A stretch of DNA of 64,000 nucleotides, taken from positions 52,887 to 116,886 of the forward strand of contig SADC01000460.1 of NCBI GenBank assembly GCA_004194705.1. The letters run 5' to 3'. Made by a program: the position numbers and the translations under genes. The notes under the pieces are model-generated. The model saw only the letters and a program-made list of their open reading frames with translations. It was not told where the DNA came from and did not search any database. This document shows, piece after piece, positions 1 through 13,697 of this stretch (positions are counted from its first letter, which is position 1; each line of letters starts with the position of its first letter). The stretch comes from Ditylenchus dipsaci. Taxonomy: Eukaryota; Nematoda; Chromadorea; Rhabditida; Anguinidae.

Positions 1-270
1 ATGGGAATATTTTGAAAGGCGGGTACCAGTGCAATTCAAACGAGAATAAAAATGTCGTATTTTAGTGAAAGTCAAGGAAAAAAAAGTGCTACCGGAATCG
101 AACCGACGACCGACTTTCACAGTACACCAACGCTTTACCACTGAGCCAACTATACTGTTAGGCATTAGAAGCATTTTACATATATATTGCCGGAAGAATA
201 CTCAACAAATTTTTATTTCAAAAAATCCTTTTTTGAATCGACCTGGTACCCGCCTTTTAAATATTCCCAT
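1..270. mobile_element. TIR MITE with tRNA-like core, copy 1
   Basis: The two ends are inverted copies: ATGGGAATATTTTGAAAGGC at the left and the complement of GCCTTTTAAATATTCCCAT at the right, extended by GGGTACCAG. In the middle, on the minus strand, is a tRNA-like unit with box A-like GGCTCAGTGG and box B-like GGTTCGATTCC about 40 nt apart. The T arm can pair with two wobbles but the acceptor arm cannot, so this is not a working tRNA. A second copy lies at 24604-24865. The left end coincides with the window edge, so flanking sequence is unknown. Confidence 0.7.
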
Positions 271-651
271 TGGTGGCTTTAATTAAAATAAAGACAAAGA
301 ATAATTTTTAAGACATGAAAAATACAATCAAATGAAAGCGCCAAAAATTCTTGATTCTCAAAAAAGAAAAATAAGAAAACACTTTTAGAAAAGTTAAAGA
401 ATCATTCAAAGAAACTTTGCCATATCCCTCAATAGAAGTCCAATGATTCAGAGAAAAATTTGAATTGGCGATGACAAATTCAAAAACAGGTAACAAACAG
501 GCGACCAGGACAGGTGACCATCCGTGCAAAAGTTCAACGATTACACACAGAAAAATGCATAACAAACATGCATACCAACTTGTAAAGGAAATTAATCCGT
601 CGTATAATAATATTTAAAATATATTTGTAGATTAAAATCAGCATGAAAACT
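271..651. other. no gene seen
   Basis: AT-rich sequence without a supported coding frame or a recognised repeat. The longest minus-strand frame (85 codons) has no splice or composition support. Confidence 0.5.
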
Positions 652-893
652 GGGCACTAGTAGCGAATACCCCCCCCCTTCCCCGCAAGAATCCGACCTT
701 ATAAAATTGCTCTAACTACCCTTTCAGACAACAAGTTTAGGCTTATCCCTTAGGCTTGGAGTAGGCCAGCGTACGGAAGTTTACGCATATTTTCCTGGGC
801 CTGGGACAGATTTAAGGCAAATTTGGATACTTTTTACGTAAGTAAAAAAGGTGAAAATCGTTGGGGTGGGATGTATTCGCTACTAGGGTCAAA
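652..893. mobile_element. MITE, 'CTAGTAGCGAATACCCCC' family
   Basis: It starts with CACTAGTAGCGAATACCCCC and ends with the inverse TATTCGCTACTAGGG. The interior carries a segment with GTAGGCCAGCGTACGG that also occurs in the copies at 39885 and 63352. It has no coding capacity. Confidence 0.65.
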
Positions 894-929
894 AACTGTT
901 AAAAAACATCAACTTTGAGATTCCAGAAT

Positions 930-1435
930 AAACACCACCTTGACCTAGGGTGGTGTTGTATCGAGGTGGTGTTATATCGAGGGAATTTAACCAGGTCTTA
1001 CATAAAGTGGTGCTGTATGCAGGTTTCAGTTTATTCAAACAAAAAAGGTACCCTTTTTTACATCAATAAATAAATCAAACTAATAATAAAATAACATCAA
1101 TAGGCCCAAATTTTGCTAGTTTTTTGTGTCTGATTTTTGGCTAGGTACTATTAAATTGCTTCATCCAATGTATCAGTCCATTTGAGGATGGCTGCATGGG
1201 CGAAGTTCTTTTCTGCAAATCGGCAAACAATGTCCATGGCTCTGGCGGCTGTGTGACTTGTGATGACTGCCTTCTCTTGATCCTCTTCTACTTCGATGTC
1301 CAAAATTTCACTTTCGGTCACTTGGATAGAGCATTCTTCTACAGCATTCTTCTCCGTTGGCCAACCAAATGTGGTCCAAGGTGTTTATATCGAGAGTGTT
1401 GTTATATGGGGTAGTGTTGTATGCAAGTTTGACTG
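930..1435 (-). mobile_element. Tigger/pogo-like element, degenerate
   Basis: The right end reads CAAGTTTGACTG followed by TA, the inverse of the CAGTCAAACTT terminus seen at 44703. Internal copies of a GTTGTATCGAGGTGGTGTTA-type unit lie near both ends, as in other Tigger-like copies here. The left end is eroded and its exact limit is uncertain. It contains a transposase C-terminal remnant on the minus strand (1151-1345). Confidence 0.5.
1151..1345 (-). pseudogene. Tigger/Jerky-type transposase C-terminal remnant
   Basis: Read on the minus strand, about 65 codons are open and end in TAA at 1151-1153. The peptide is acidic then amphipathic (EILDIEVEEDQEKAV, then TAARAMDIVCRFAEKN). That is the usual layout of the C-terminus of CENP-B/Tigger/Jerky transposases: an acidic stretch followed by a helix of the 'Ala-Leu-x-x-Leu-x-x-Tyr/Phe' kind. 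No DNA-binding or DDE domain is seen nearby, so it is a fragment. It sits inside an element with a Tigger-like terminus, which supports the call. Confidence 0.5.
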
Positions 1436-1706
1436 TAGAGAAGTTTCGGCCCTGTCCCTTAATAGATACGAGAGGTGGACGGAAGACAAAAAAGTCGGAA
1501 GTCGAAAATCGGAAAAAAAGTGTTGGAAAACGTGAATTGGGGTAAATTCGAAAAAAATACGGAAAAAATCATCAAACAAATCATGTTTTACTCGAAAACT
1601 GTGTTGGTACATAGATGTGCGAAATCACGTGTTATAAGCCCGTTTTTTTTTGGTAAACGATATATACCTTTAGGCAAAAATTGAACTTAAGTTGTTTTTT
1701 TTATAA

Positions 1707-2060
1707 GAATAATCGGCGCTACTTGCATATACACCCCCTCGCCCCTTAAATCAACTTTTTCAAAATGTTTCCAAACATCCTATATCGACATTAAATCGCC
1801 TCAGAAGCTCAAAAAAGCATTATTTTTAAGTTCTGATAAATGAAAATTGAGATTTGAGACGCCTAAAATCACCCATTTTGACCATTTTTAAAGGGATTTA
1901 GGTCTGTATTTGGCTGGAAGTGGACCAAAAAGGGGGCAATTTTGAACAACAAAAAAAACATGTTGAACATAGTTTTGAATACTGGTGCCTAGCGCATAAA
2001 TAAACTACGGTATGCATGCTTATTTCATGCATCCAGAGTCACTTTCGAGTGATTTGTGTT
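1707..2060. repeat. dispersed repeat mixture
   Basis: 1707-1930 matches the left arm of the MITE at 37272-37727 (GCGCTACTTG, then a C-run, AAATCAACTTTTTCAAA and a 'TTTAAAGGGATTTAGGTCTG' segment). 1950-2060 matches, inverted, a repeat shared with 4740-4900 and 45660-45760 (GTTGAACATAGTTTTGAATA and TCCAGAGTCACTTTCGAGTG). Confidence 0.55.
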
Positions 2061-2503
2061 TTTTTTTTTCAGAATCAAAAAAACAGCCGATTTTCTCATC
2101 AAATGGGGGTCGATTTTTTTGTTGAGGGTGGCGGTTTATTGGAGTACCATTTTATCAAAACAACTATGAAATTCTAAACAATTTCATCAATAAGAAAAAA
2201 ATGATGAAATCAAACAAAGCATACAGAATAAAGATTGAAGAAAATCCGAAAATTCCTTTTCATTATTATCAAATATTTGAAAAATGTTGCAAAATATGTT
2301 GGTTGGCGGATAACTGAGGTAAATTTTATTAGACGATACCGGGTCGCGGGTAGCAGTTAACCAAGGTCGACAAGGTATTTATGTCGTTCACATCTCACCT
2401 TCATTTTTCGGTTTTTTCTCGTTAAAAATATGCAAATTTTATAAAATTTTATTCACATGGATACAATCCAACAATTTGATTTCTTCGATTACAATTTGAT
2501 TTA

Positions 2504-2749
2504 CCGTATTTCCTCTAATAACTCACCCGGGTGAGTTATTTTTGGATCGCTGAAAATTGGAAAAATTTGGGGTCGAACTCGAGATTTTGGGTGAAATATT
2601 AAATTTAAAAACTGGAATCGGTAGAGCTCGTGGGAATTAAGAAAAGGCAATAAACAGCTTTGCAAAATATTTGTTCCGAGCTGAGATACAGGCCCTCAAA
2701 GTTGAGGGGGTGAGTTATTAGAGCAGGGTGAGCTATTAGAGAAATACGG
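2504..2749. mobile_element. MITE, CCGTATTTCCTCTAAT family
   Basis: Flanked by TA at 2502-2503 and 2750-2751. The left end is CCGTATTTCCTCTAATAACT and the right end is the inverse (AGCTATTAGAGAAATACGG). The subterminal arms repeat GGGTGAGTTATT in both orientations. Non-coding. The TA target duplication fits the Tc1/mariner/pogo group. Confidence 0.75.
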
Positions 2750-2839
2750 TATAAAGATTTCGCCTAAACAAAAAATATCAAATATCGATAAATGTCACGG
2801 CAATCAATGAATATAACCTGTCTCACGTAAAAGTCTGAT

Positions 2840-3420
2840 TACCTTTAAAATTGGCTAAAGAAGCCGAGAAAATAGCGTGCCACCACGTGGGATTGAACCT
2901 GCAACACCATTTTGAGCTAAAAAAATACGAGCGCTTACGCACTGGGCCGGAGTTCGTTATATAGCATAGCCCAAAAAGTGGTTTTGACCACTGTTTTGAA
3001 CGTATTAGGCCGTAATTAGTACGAAAAACATGTTTTTAGGTGTGGACGACACTTTTTGGAAAAATATTTTTTTGACCATAAAATGACCACAAATGATCAT
3101 TAATATAAACCTAAGCCTAAGCCTAAGCAGATATCATAAAGACGAATCAGATTGAGCGTCATGGATAACTAAAACTAATATGTGAGCCAAAATATAAAAC
3201 AGCAACAGACAAACATAACATAAAAACTGAAAAAAAACTAAATTTGAAAAATGTCATTTTTTGGTCAAAAAAATATTTTTCCAAAAATGTCGTCCACACC
3301 TAAAAACATGTTTTTCGTACTAATTACGGCCTAATACATTCAAAAAAGTGGTCAAAACCACTTTTCCGGCTATGCTATGTAACGAACTTTAGCCACGCAC
3401 TGCGCCGGTGTCCAGTAAAA
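2840..3420 (-). repeat. tRNA-like foldback arm split by a nested MITE
   Basis: 2860-2950 is one arm of the tRNA-like palindrome family (GTGCCACCACGTGGGATTGA, then CGCTTACGCACTGGGCCGG). The matching CACGCACTGCGCCGG resumes at 3393, after the insertion at 2952-3387. Only one arm is present. Box B (GGTTCAATCCC) and box A (GGCxCAGTGCG) read on the minus strand. Confidence 0.6.
2952..3387. mobile_element. long-TIR MITE
   Basis: Inverted termini of more than 100 bp: GTTCGTTATATAGCATAGCC at the left, its inverse ending TATGTAACGAAC at the right. Both arms continue through AGTGGTTTTGACCACT and GGCCGTAATTAGTACGAAAA. The centre holds three tandem CCTAAG units (nematode telomere TTAGGC phase) at about 3112-3129. 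Inserted in a tRNA-like foldback arm. Confidence 0.7.
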
Positions 3421-5330
3421 AGACCTACAGTAAAAAGATCGACAGTGAAAAGGCCTACAAAATGCTTTCAGGTAATGATCATGTTCGAATCCTTGTAGTA
3501 GCAGACATATTTTTCCTTGACCAATAGTCATAAACTAGTTTTTATAAGACCATTTAAACCTAAGATTGGGTATAGGAGCCCGTGGCACCTCCTCTAAGCC
3601 GGTATCCACATCCCGAAACCAAAATTTCAGATTTCGCTAAAATTAATTGAAAATCATGTTACCTTATCCAGAACCCTCTAGATCAATTAGTCCACATGTC
3701 ATATCGTCCACAAATTTTTTATCATGTGTAAGAGCTAAAAACCCAAACGATTCAATTCAAAATTGTTTTTTGAAAACGATAAAATTTGAATCGGGTTCTC
3801 TACTCGGGACTGATTGCACCCAGAGGGATTATCAATAAAAAGACTAACGCTTGACTTTTTCGGTCATTTGCGTGAATATACCCCTACTGTGGAGTTACCT
3901 GGATATCGACCTGTACACGTGGCACCGACCTCAGGTTTGGGGTTGGGTAGGTAAAATCGCACTTTTGGTGTTAATAAGCGCAATTGCTCAGAAAACTTTA
4001 GTTTAGAAGAATAGCTTTTTTCAAATTCCTTTTTTTATTTTTAGACCATCCACCTGGCCAGGTGGTACCTACAACAGTATTGAAGTTGGGGTGTGTAAAA
4101 TTGCAATTTTAACGGAAAATTTTAAAAAATAGAAAAAAATTATGAGTTTTCGAAATCTTAATGTGGCTGAATACTTTTTAGGTTTTTTTTGTCATACAAA
4201 TATTCAATTTTGATGCGCTGTGGGTAACACTATAGAATCCCCGCCCCCAGCTAGCGAAAAATTTTCTTTTCCTGAAGGGGGAAAAACCATCTCACATTGT
4301 TTCTCGTGCTCTGAAACGGCACGGAAACACTTTGGTTTCCGAAAAATCGAATTTTTTTTTTTCGATTTGCCTTGGTCCCCAAGGTAAAAATTTAGAAAAA
4401 TTCAAAAAAAAATATTTTTTTTGATTCCCGCCAAAACATTTTTTAAGGATTCAGGGCTGTATTGGGAGGTGAAGGGAATTAAAGTGGCCACTTTCATGGC
4501 AAAACCTTAAAATAGTGAATTGTGGACTATTTCGGATGTCTTACCATGTTTTTCAACTGGGCCGTGGCAAAAGAGACTCTATATGCATTTTATGGTCAAG
4601 AGTACTTCTCGGAATCATATCTAAGGTAAGTGTGTGCGCGCATCTCTAACTCTCCCCGAAGGGGGCGCAGGGGGCTTGGGGGCTTGGAGTTGAGATGCGC
4701 ACAACCACACACCTTAGACACATATCACTCGAAAGTTATTCTGGATGCATGGATAAGGCTTGCGGTTGAGATGCGCATACCCACATACCTTAGACACAAT
4801 TCACTCGAAAGTGACTCTGAATGCATGAAAAAGCATGCATACCAGAGTTTATTTATGCGGTAGGCCCCACTATTCAAAACTATGTTCAACATCTTCTTGT
4901 TAGTGGGCCCTGTGCGATTAGCGGCCCTTTTTATTCCTTTCTCCTCCCTATACAGCCCTTATTCCCTTTAAAATTCAAAAGACGCGAATTTGAAAAAATA
5001 ATTTTTTTGAATTATCCTAAATTTTCACTCTGAGGGACCAAGGCAAATCGCGAAATTTTTTTTGACTTTCACAGAATTGATGATCATTTCTCGTAAAAAT
5101 TGGGTCGAGAAACACGAATATGCAATCGGCTTTTAAAAATTCTTTCCAAAGTGTGTCAGCCGTGGGGGGGGACCAAGTAAAGTCTAGCCATTTCGTCCCA
5201 GGTGCCGGTTCATCTACGTTGGAGCAGGAGATTCACACAAGACTGATCAAAACTTAACTAAAAGATAAGATCGAGATAAGAAGAAAAATCAGAGGAATGA
5301 AACTATTATTATAATTCTCAAATCTCTGAT
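3421..5330. other. no gene; repeat sequence
   Basis: No coding frame with splice support. 4560-4900 is a dispersed repeat shared with 45510-45770. It carries two inverted copies of GCGCATCTCTAACTC / GAGTTGAGATGCGCA able to form a stem around a G-rich loop. The rest is AT-rich and unassigned. Confidence 0.5.
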
Positions 5331-5364
5331 TAGTTCAATTACTGTCTACTAAATTGTCAGCCAA

Positions 5365-5946
5365 ATGATGCCAGTTTTATTTTCTCTTATTATTTCTCTG
5401 CTAATGCTCGGTAATACTGCTTGTGCAAAACCCATCCCTGCAAGTCTGCCGGAAACTCATCTTCTGTTTTTGAAGTGCCATGGTAATTTATTTTTTCTTC
5501 TAATTCAAGCTTATTTCTGAGCTTACTGATGTTTAGCTACCTTTTCATCTAACTCTGACTTTGGTAGCCTGTCTCGACTACTCAACCATCCCAGCAACCA
5601 AATGGCTGTTTACAGTGTAGGTTTAGACAAACTTTCGGTGTTCTTGGATGAAATGTCAGCCAAACAGCACAAACAGCTGACTTTTCTACTGCATGATGAT
5701 GTTGATGCTGGAGATGAAGTGATATTAAACTCTATCTTTGGCGAGTCAAATAATGTAAGTATTTTTCCAAGTTCTTTTTTTTGAAAAATCATGCTGAAAA
5801 ACACAATTGTGGGCACTTACTTAATTTGGCAGGCGCATTTCATAATTTTTCGTAAAGTCTTGTATCCATTGACTGATAGTAAATCCCATATTTTTAACGC
5901 CTTTTTTGTTCATAATTTTTTTCTGTTAGTGTTATTTTGTAGCTGA
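5365..5946 (+). CDS. small secreted protein candidate, unrecognised
   Basis: Exon 1 is 5365-5482, exon 2 is 5537-5754, and a possible last exon is 5833-5946. Exon 1 starts with a clear signal peptide (MMPVLFSLIISLLMLGN, likely cleavage after TACA). The intron 5483-5536 (gt...tttag) keeps the frame and joins to a Ser/Leu-rich helical segment (SLSRLLNHPSNQMAVYSVG...KLSVFLDEMSAK). Exon 2 ends at a perfect gtaagt. Exon 3 is in phase after ttggcag but runs into a dispersed repeat near 5938, so the C-terminus is doubtful. The Leu spacing and the KQLTFLLHDD segment faintly recall a helical bundle, but I do not recognise a family. Predicted length is about 110-150 residues. Confidence 0.45.
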
Positions 5947-6231
5947 GGTTCAGGGCTATCCAATAAGAAAATTTTTCCCAATGAGCCCCACCCCTTTTGA
6001 AAATTTGGCTAAATAACACTTTTTGACCAAATGCCCTTTTTCATAAAAATTTTTGACTAAAAAAACATGACACTTCTGTGGTTCGAAGGATTCTACACTG
6101 CAACCACAAGATTTTTGTGTCTAAACACTATGCTGCAATTGTTGTATTGCATAAAAAAAATTAAACGAGGCTCTGTAATATATAGCAGTTTCTGTAATAT
6201 ATAGTAGCAGTTTAAAAAATCTTGGTGTTGT
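5947..6231. repeat. repeat with GTAGCTNAGGTT/GGGCTA core
   Basis: The stretch around 5938-5965 (AGCTGAGGTTCAGGGCTATC) recurs at 7262-7300 and, more diverged, at 28660-28690. It appears to be an arm of an unnamed MITE. Nothing coding. Confidence 0.4.
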
Positions 6232-6722
6232 TGTCTTCGTGATGCAGTGGGTAGATTTCTTGGACAGTATCCCAGTGCACCCCCCCCCTTGCAAAAAATT
6301 TTTGTTATTTTTCAAAAAATTACCCATTTATAGCTGCCAAACTTTTTTCTGAGGCACTTCAGTGGGCAAAAATTCTTCAGGAATTCGAATCAGAAAGCAG
6401 AATTTAAAAAAAATCATAGTCGCTGAGATATGACTCAAAGTTGGAGTGAAGTTGAGTTGTCATTTTTAAAAATGTTGACTTTCCAACTTTGAGTCATATC
6501 TCAGCGACTAGGCATTTTTTTTCAAATTCTGCTTTCTGATTCGAATTCCTGAAGAATTTTTGCTTACTGAAGTGCCTCAGAAAAAAGTTTTGCAGCTAAA
6601 ATGGGTAATTTTTTGAAAAATAACAAAAATTTTTGCAAGGATGGGGGGGGGGGGGGGGGTGCAGTTGGTCTTTTACGGATTTCTTGTTTTAAAGTCACAG
6701 GTTCGATTCCTTCTGCCTGCAT
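6232..6722 (+). repeat. tRNA-like SINE unit interrupted by a foldback element
   Basis: 6232-6275 has a box A-like TGATGCAGTGGGTAG. 6700-6722 has a box B-like GGTTCGATTCC followed by TTCTGCCTGC. Removing the foldback at 6276-6663 brings the two boxes to roughly tRNA spacing on the plus strand. No acceptor stem is recoverable, so it is a tRNA-derived repeat, not a tRNA. Confidence 0.5.
6276..6663. mobile_element. foldback (palindromic) element
   Basis: The arms are about 175-190 bp and nearly identical. They start TGCACCCCCCCC-TTGCAAAAAATTTTTG and end with the inverse, bounded by an 8-C run on the left and a long G run on the right. Only about 20 bp separates the arms, near 6456-6478. Non-coding; a transcript would form a long hairpin. 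Confidence 0.7.
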
Positions 6723-7257
6723 TTTTTTTCTCTAGATTCTGGGCCAATACCCAAGTATCACAGTAATATATAAGTGGGTCGGTCGATTCAACTCCAAATT
6801 TAAGTACCCTTTAGGTAGTAAAACACGATTCGGATCGTTTGAGTACCTCTCAGGGGTTTAAGTTTCCATCCAGATGGTTGGAGCAGTATCCAGGTGGTTT
6901 AGGTACCATGCAGGTAGTTGGCCCTATCCAGATGAAAGGGTACTATTAGGTGATTCGAGCACTATCTGGGTTGTTGAGAAAGTATCTAGATGACTGGCAT
7001 ACTACTCAGGTGATTTGGATACTATCCAGACGGTTTGGCCCTCTTCAAGTGGTTTGGGTGGTTTGAAAGGTTCAAAATAAGGACTTTCCCTTCAAGACAA
7101 TAACATAAAACAATAAAAAAATATCTGAAAATCTACCCAGGTGCACCCCCTCTAAAAGCGCATTCACAATGAGGAGGCTGTTTGCGGATTTGTCGATCCG
7201 ATTTGTCATATGGAAATGGTCATAACTTTTTTCATTTTTCAAAAATTATTCTGTTAT

Positions 7258-7470
7258 CGCCATCTTGTAGCTAAGATTTAGAGCTACAAGATGAGCTATT
7301 GATAAGTTGAAAAAAATTGAGTTAAAAAAGAAAGACTCCGCCCAAGCATCCGCACTCGAATTCGAGTTAGAATTCTTGGGCGGAGTCTTAAAATTATATC
7401 TGAGTTTTTGAAGCAATATTCACTCAGTCAATAGATCATTTGATAGCCCTAAACCTCAACTTTATGATTG
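7258..7470. repeat. inverted-repeat element
   Basis: AAGACTCCGCCCAAG at about 7334 and its inverse CTTGGGCGGAGTCTT at about 7376 flank an ATTCGAGTTAGAATTC centre. Outer arms are TAGAGCTACAAGATGAGCTA and the inverse of ATTTGATAGCCCTAAACCTC. Confidence 0.45.
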
Positions 7471-8750
7471 CACTTAGTATGCTGTCGGCTAGGTCCTCCG
7501 ATCTGGCATTGTCAAGCAACGTTGGGCTTGACCAGTAGATGGTTCTATATTTTGAACAAATTTCAATCGTGAACAAAAAATAATTCGAAATATATTTTTG
7601 CAATAAAAGAGCTGTCCCGCGAATTCAAAAACTTGAAGCACAAACCTTGACAAACAAAAATGAGAATTGGCCATGAAAGTATCCAAACTAGCCTTTTCGG
7701 TATTAGAATTCTTCAACGCTAAGCTCGGAATTTTCAGGGTTGTCAGCAAAAAAGCTTGCGGCTAGGTATAGTTAATCGTTAATGCTCTTTGAGATGGTAT
7801 CAACAGAAATTTTTAACTTAATTTTACAACTCGGGCGGTTTTCTTGTTAGTCTTACTCTGTTTCTTAATATAACGAAAGACTAGATCTGTTTTGGCTGTC
7901 TTTTTAAAATTTTAACAAAGGAAAACAAAAAAGTAAAAAAAGATTGAGCTATTTTTAAAGCAACTGTGAATACAATAATACGCATTTCAAGCCATTTTTT
8001 CGGCATTCACATGTCAATCGAAACCAGTTTTTACGAAAAATGACAAGTCAAAACACAGACCAGGTTATTTTTATCAAAAAGCATTCGTCTTAAGACAAAA
8101 TCCCTCGTAAATAAAAATTATGGTCATGAAGAAATACGTGTTTTCTCTGACAAAATTTTATTTAAAAATACGTTAAATTTTATGTGGCCATAGCTTTTGG
8201 AGAAAAAATAAGTTAATTGTGAAAATTTGGTTTTTTGCCCGAATCATACCGAAAAGTTCTGATAAAAACCGCGTATAATTTTCGCCAATTCTGCCAAATG
8301 TCCGGTCGCCGTCTTAATCTGCCTTAGCTGGCCTAGATCCCCACTACATAGGCCCGCCCAGACTACTGCATCACGTTTTTAACCAAAAAATGGTCCCACT
8401 TACGTTTTCCTGGAGTGACCGGCGTAGTTAACTGCATAAAACAGGCAGTCTCCAAATCATAACTGTGATAACGATTCTACAAGGCAGCAATCAGTGTTCG
8501 CTCAACCAGAGAGAACAAAACAAACAAACACAAGACACACGTGAGGACACACGTACACACCTGCACAGTGTATTTATTTTGGAAGGAATATTTTTTGACA
8601 GTATAAAACTTTCCGAATAGTGCTGCAAAAAACTGTCTATGATTAGGAATCCGTGTTTTTTTTACTAGGTCTCCCGTTGAATATGTGAGACAGCACTTTT
8701 TATGTATTTCAAGAAATCCAAATTGCAACTTTCATAATTTCAAGAAAATT
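7471..8750. other. no gene seen
   Basis: AT-rich intergenic sequence upstream of the glucose-6-phosphate isomerase gene. No coding frame longer than about 90 codons and none with splice support. I see no clear promoter element. Confidence 0.4.
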
Positions 8751-8862
8751 TGGCGCTACTAGAATTTATTCCACGTGCCCCTATCCCATCAACCCCCCCC
8801 CCCCCCCAAAATAAAGGTGGTGAAGGCGGTGTTACTGGAATTTATATTCCAGTAGCGTAGAT
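8751..8862. mobile_element. short MITE, GGCGCTAC...GTAGCG family
   Basis: The left end GGCGCTACTAGAATTTATTCC mirrors the right end GGAATTTATATTCCAGTAGCG. A C-run and GGTGG-type sequence separate them. It lies just upstream of the isomerase start. Related copies are at 9481-9730, 21467-21720 and 37272-37727. Confidence 0.55.
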
Positions 8863-8995
8863 AATTTTTTTGCATGTAATATATTGGAAATAAAAATTCA
8901 TATATGAATTGTTCAAAACATGTGTTGCTGACTATCATTTTTATTTTTGACTGATAAGGTATCTTTTAGCTACATTAAGCAGCAGATTGTAAACT

Positions 8996-13399
<4,404 letters not shown>

Positions 13400-13697
13400 A
13401 AAAATATTTAATAAAAATTATTAGTTAGTTAAATTTGTTTGTTAGCTATAAAAATGGTTGTCTCAATTGACAAAGCTTTGTTAGACACTTATCTTAATCG
13501 CGTGAAATTGTAATCACATTTGTGCTGGCGAAATATTTAATAGGCTTTTGAATTAATATAATAAATCATTTGATAGCGAAGACAAAAACATTTTTTCACA
13601 CAAGCTTTATAAACTGCATTGCCTTTGAATTTTAAAATCTGCTTTAAACAAAAGCATGTTTTAGACTTGATCTCTTCATTTTTTCTTTAAAAAAACA
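13400..13697 (+). other. GPI-UBE2G2 intergenic spacer
   Basis: A 298-bp gap between two genes in the same direction. It has an AATAAA-type signal near the start and no other feature. It is short enough that both could share a transcript as in nematode operons, but I see no trans-splice signal that decides this. Confidence 0.4.

Noticed and set aside
90..160. Functional tRNA on the minus strand
   Set aside because: Box A and B are present but the acceptor arm does not pair and the unit lies inside a TIR element found twice.
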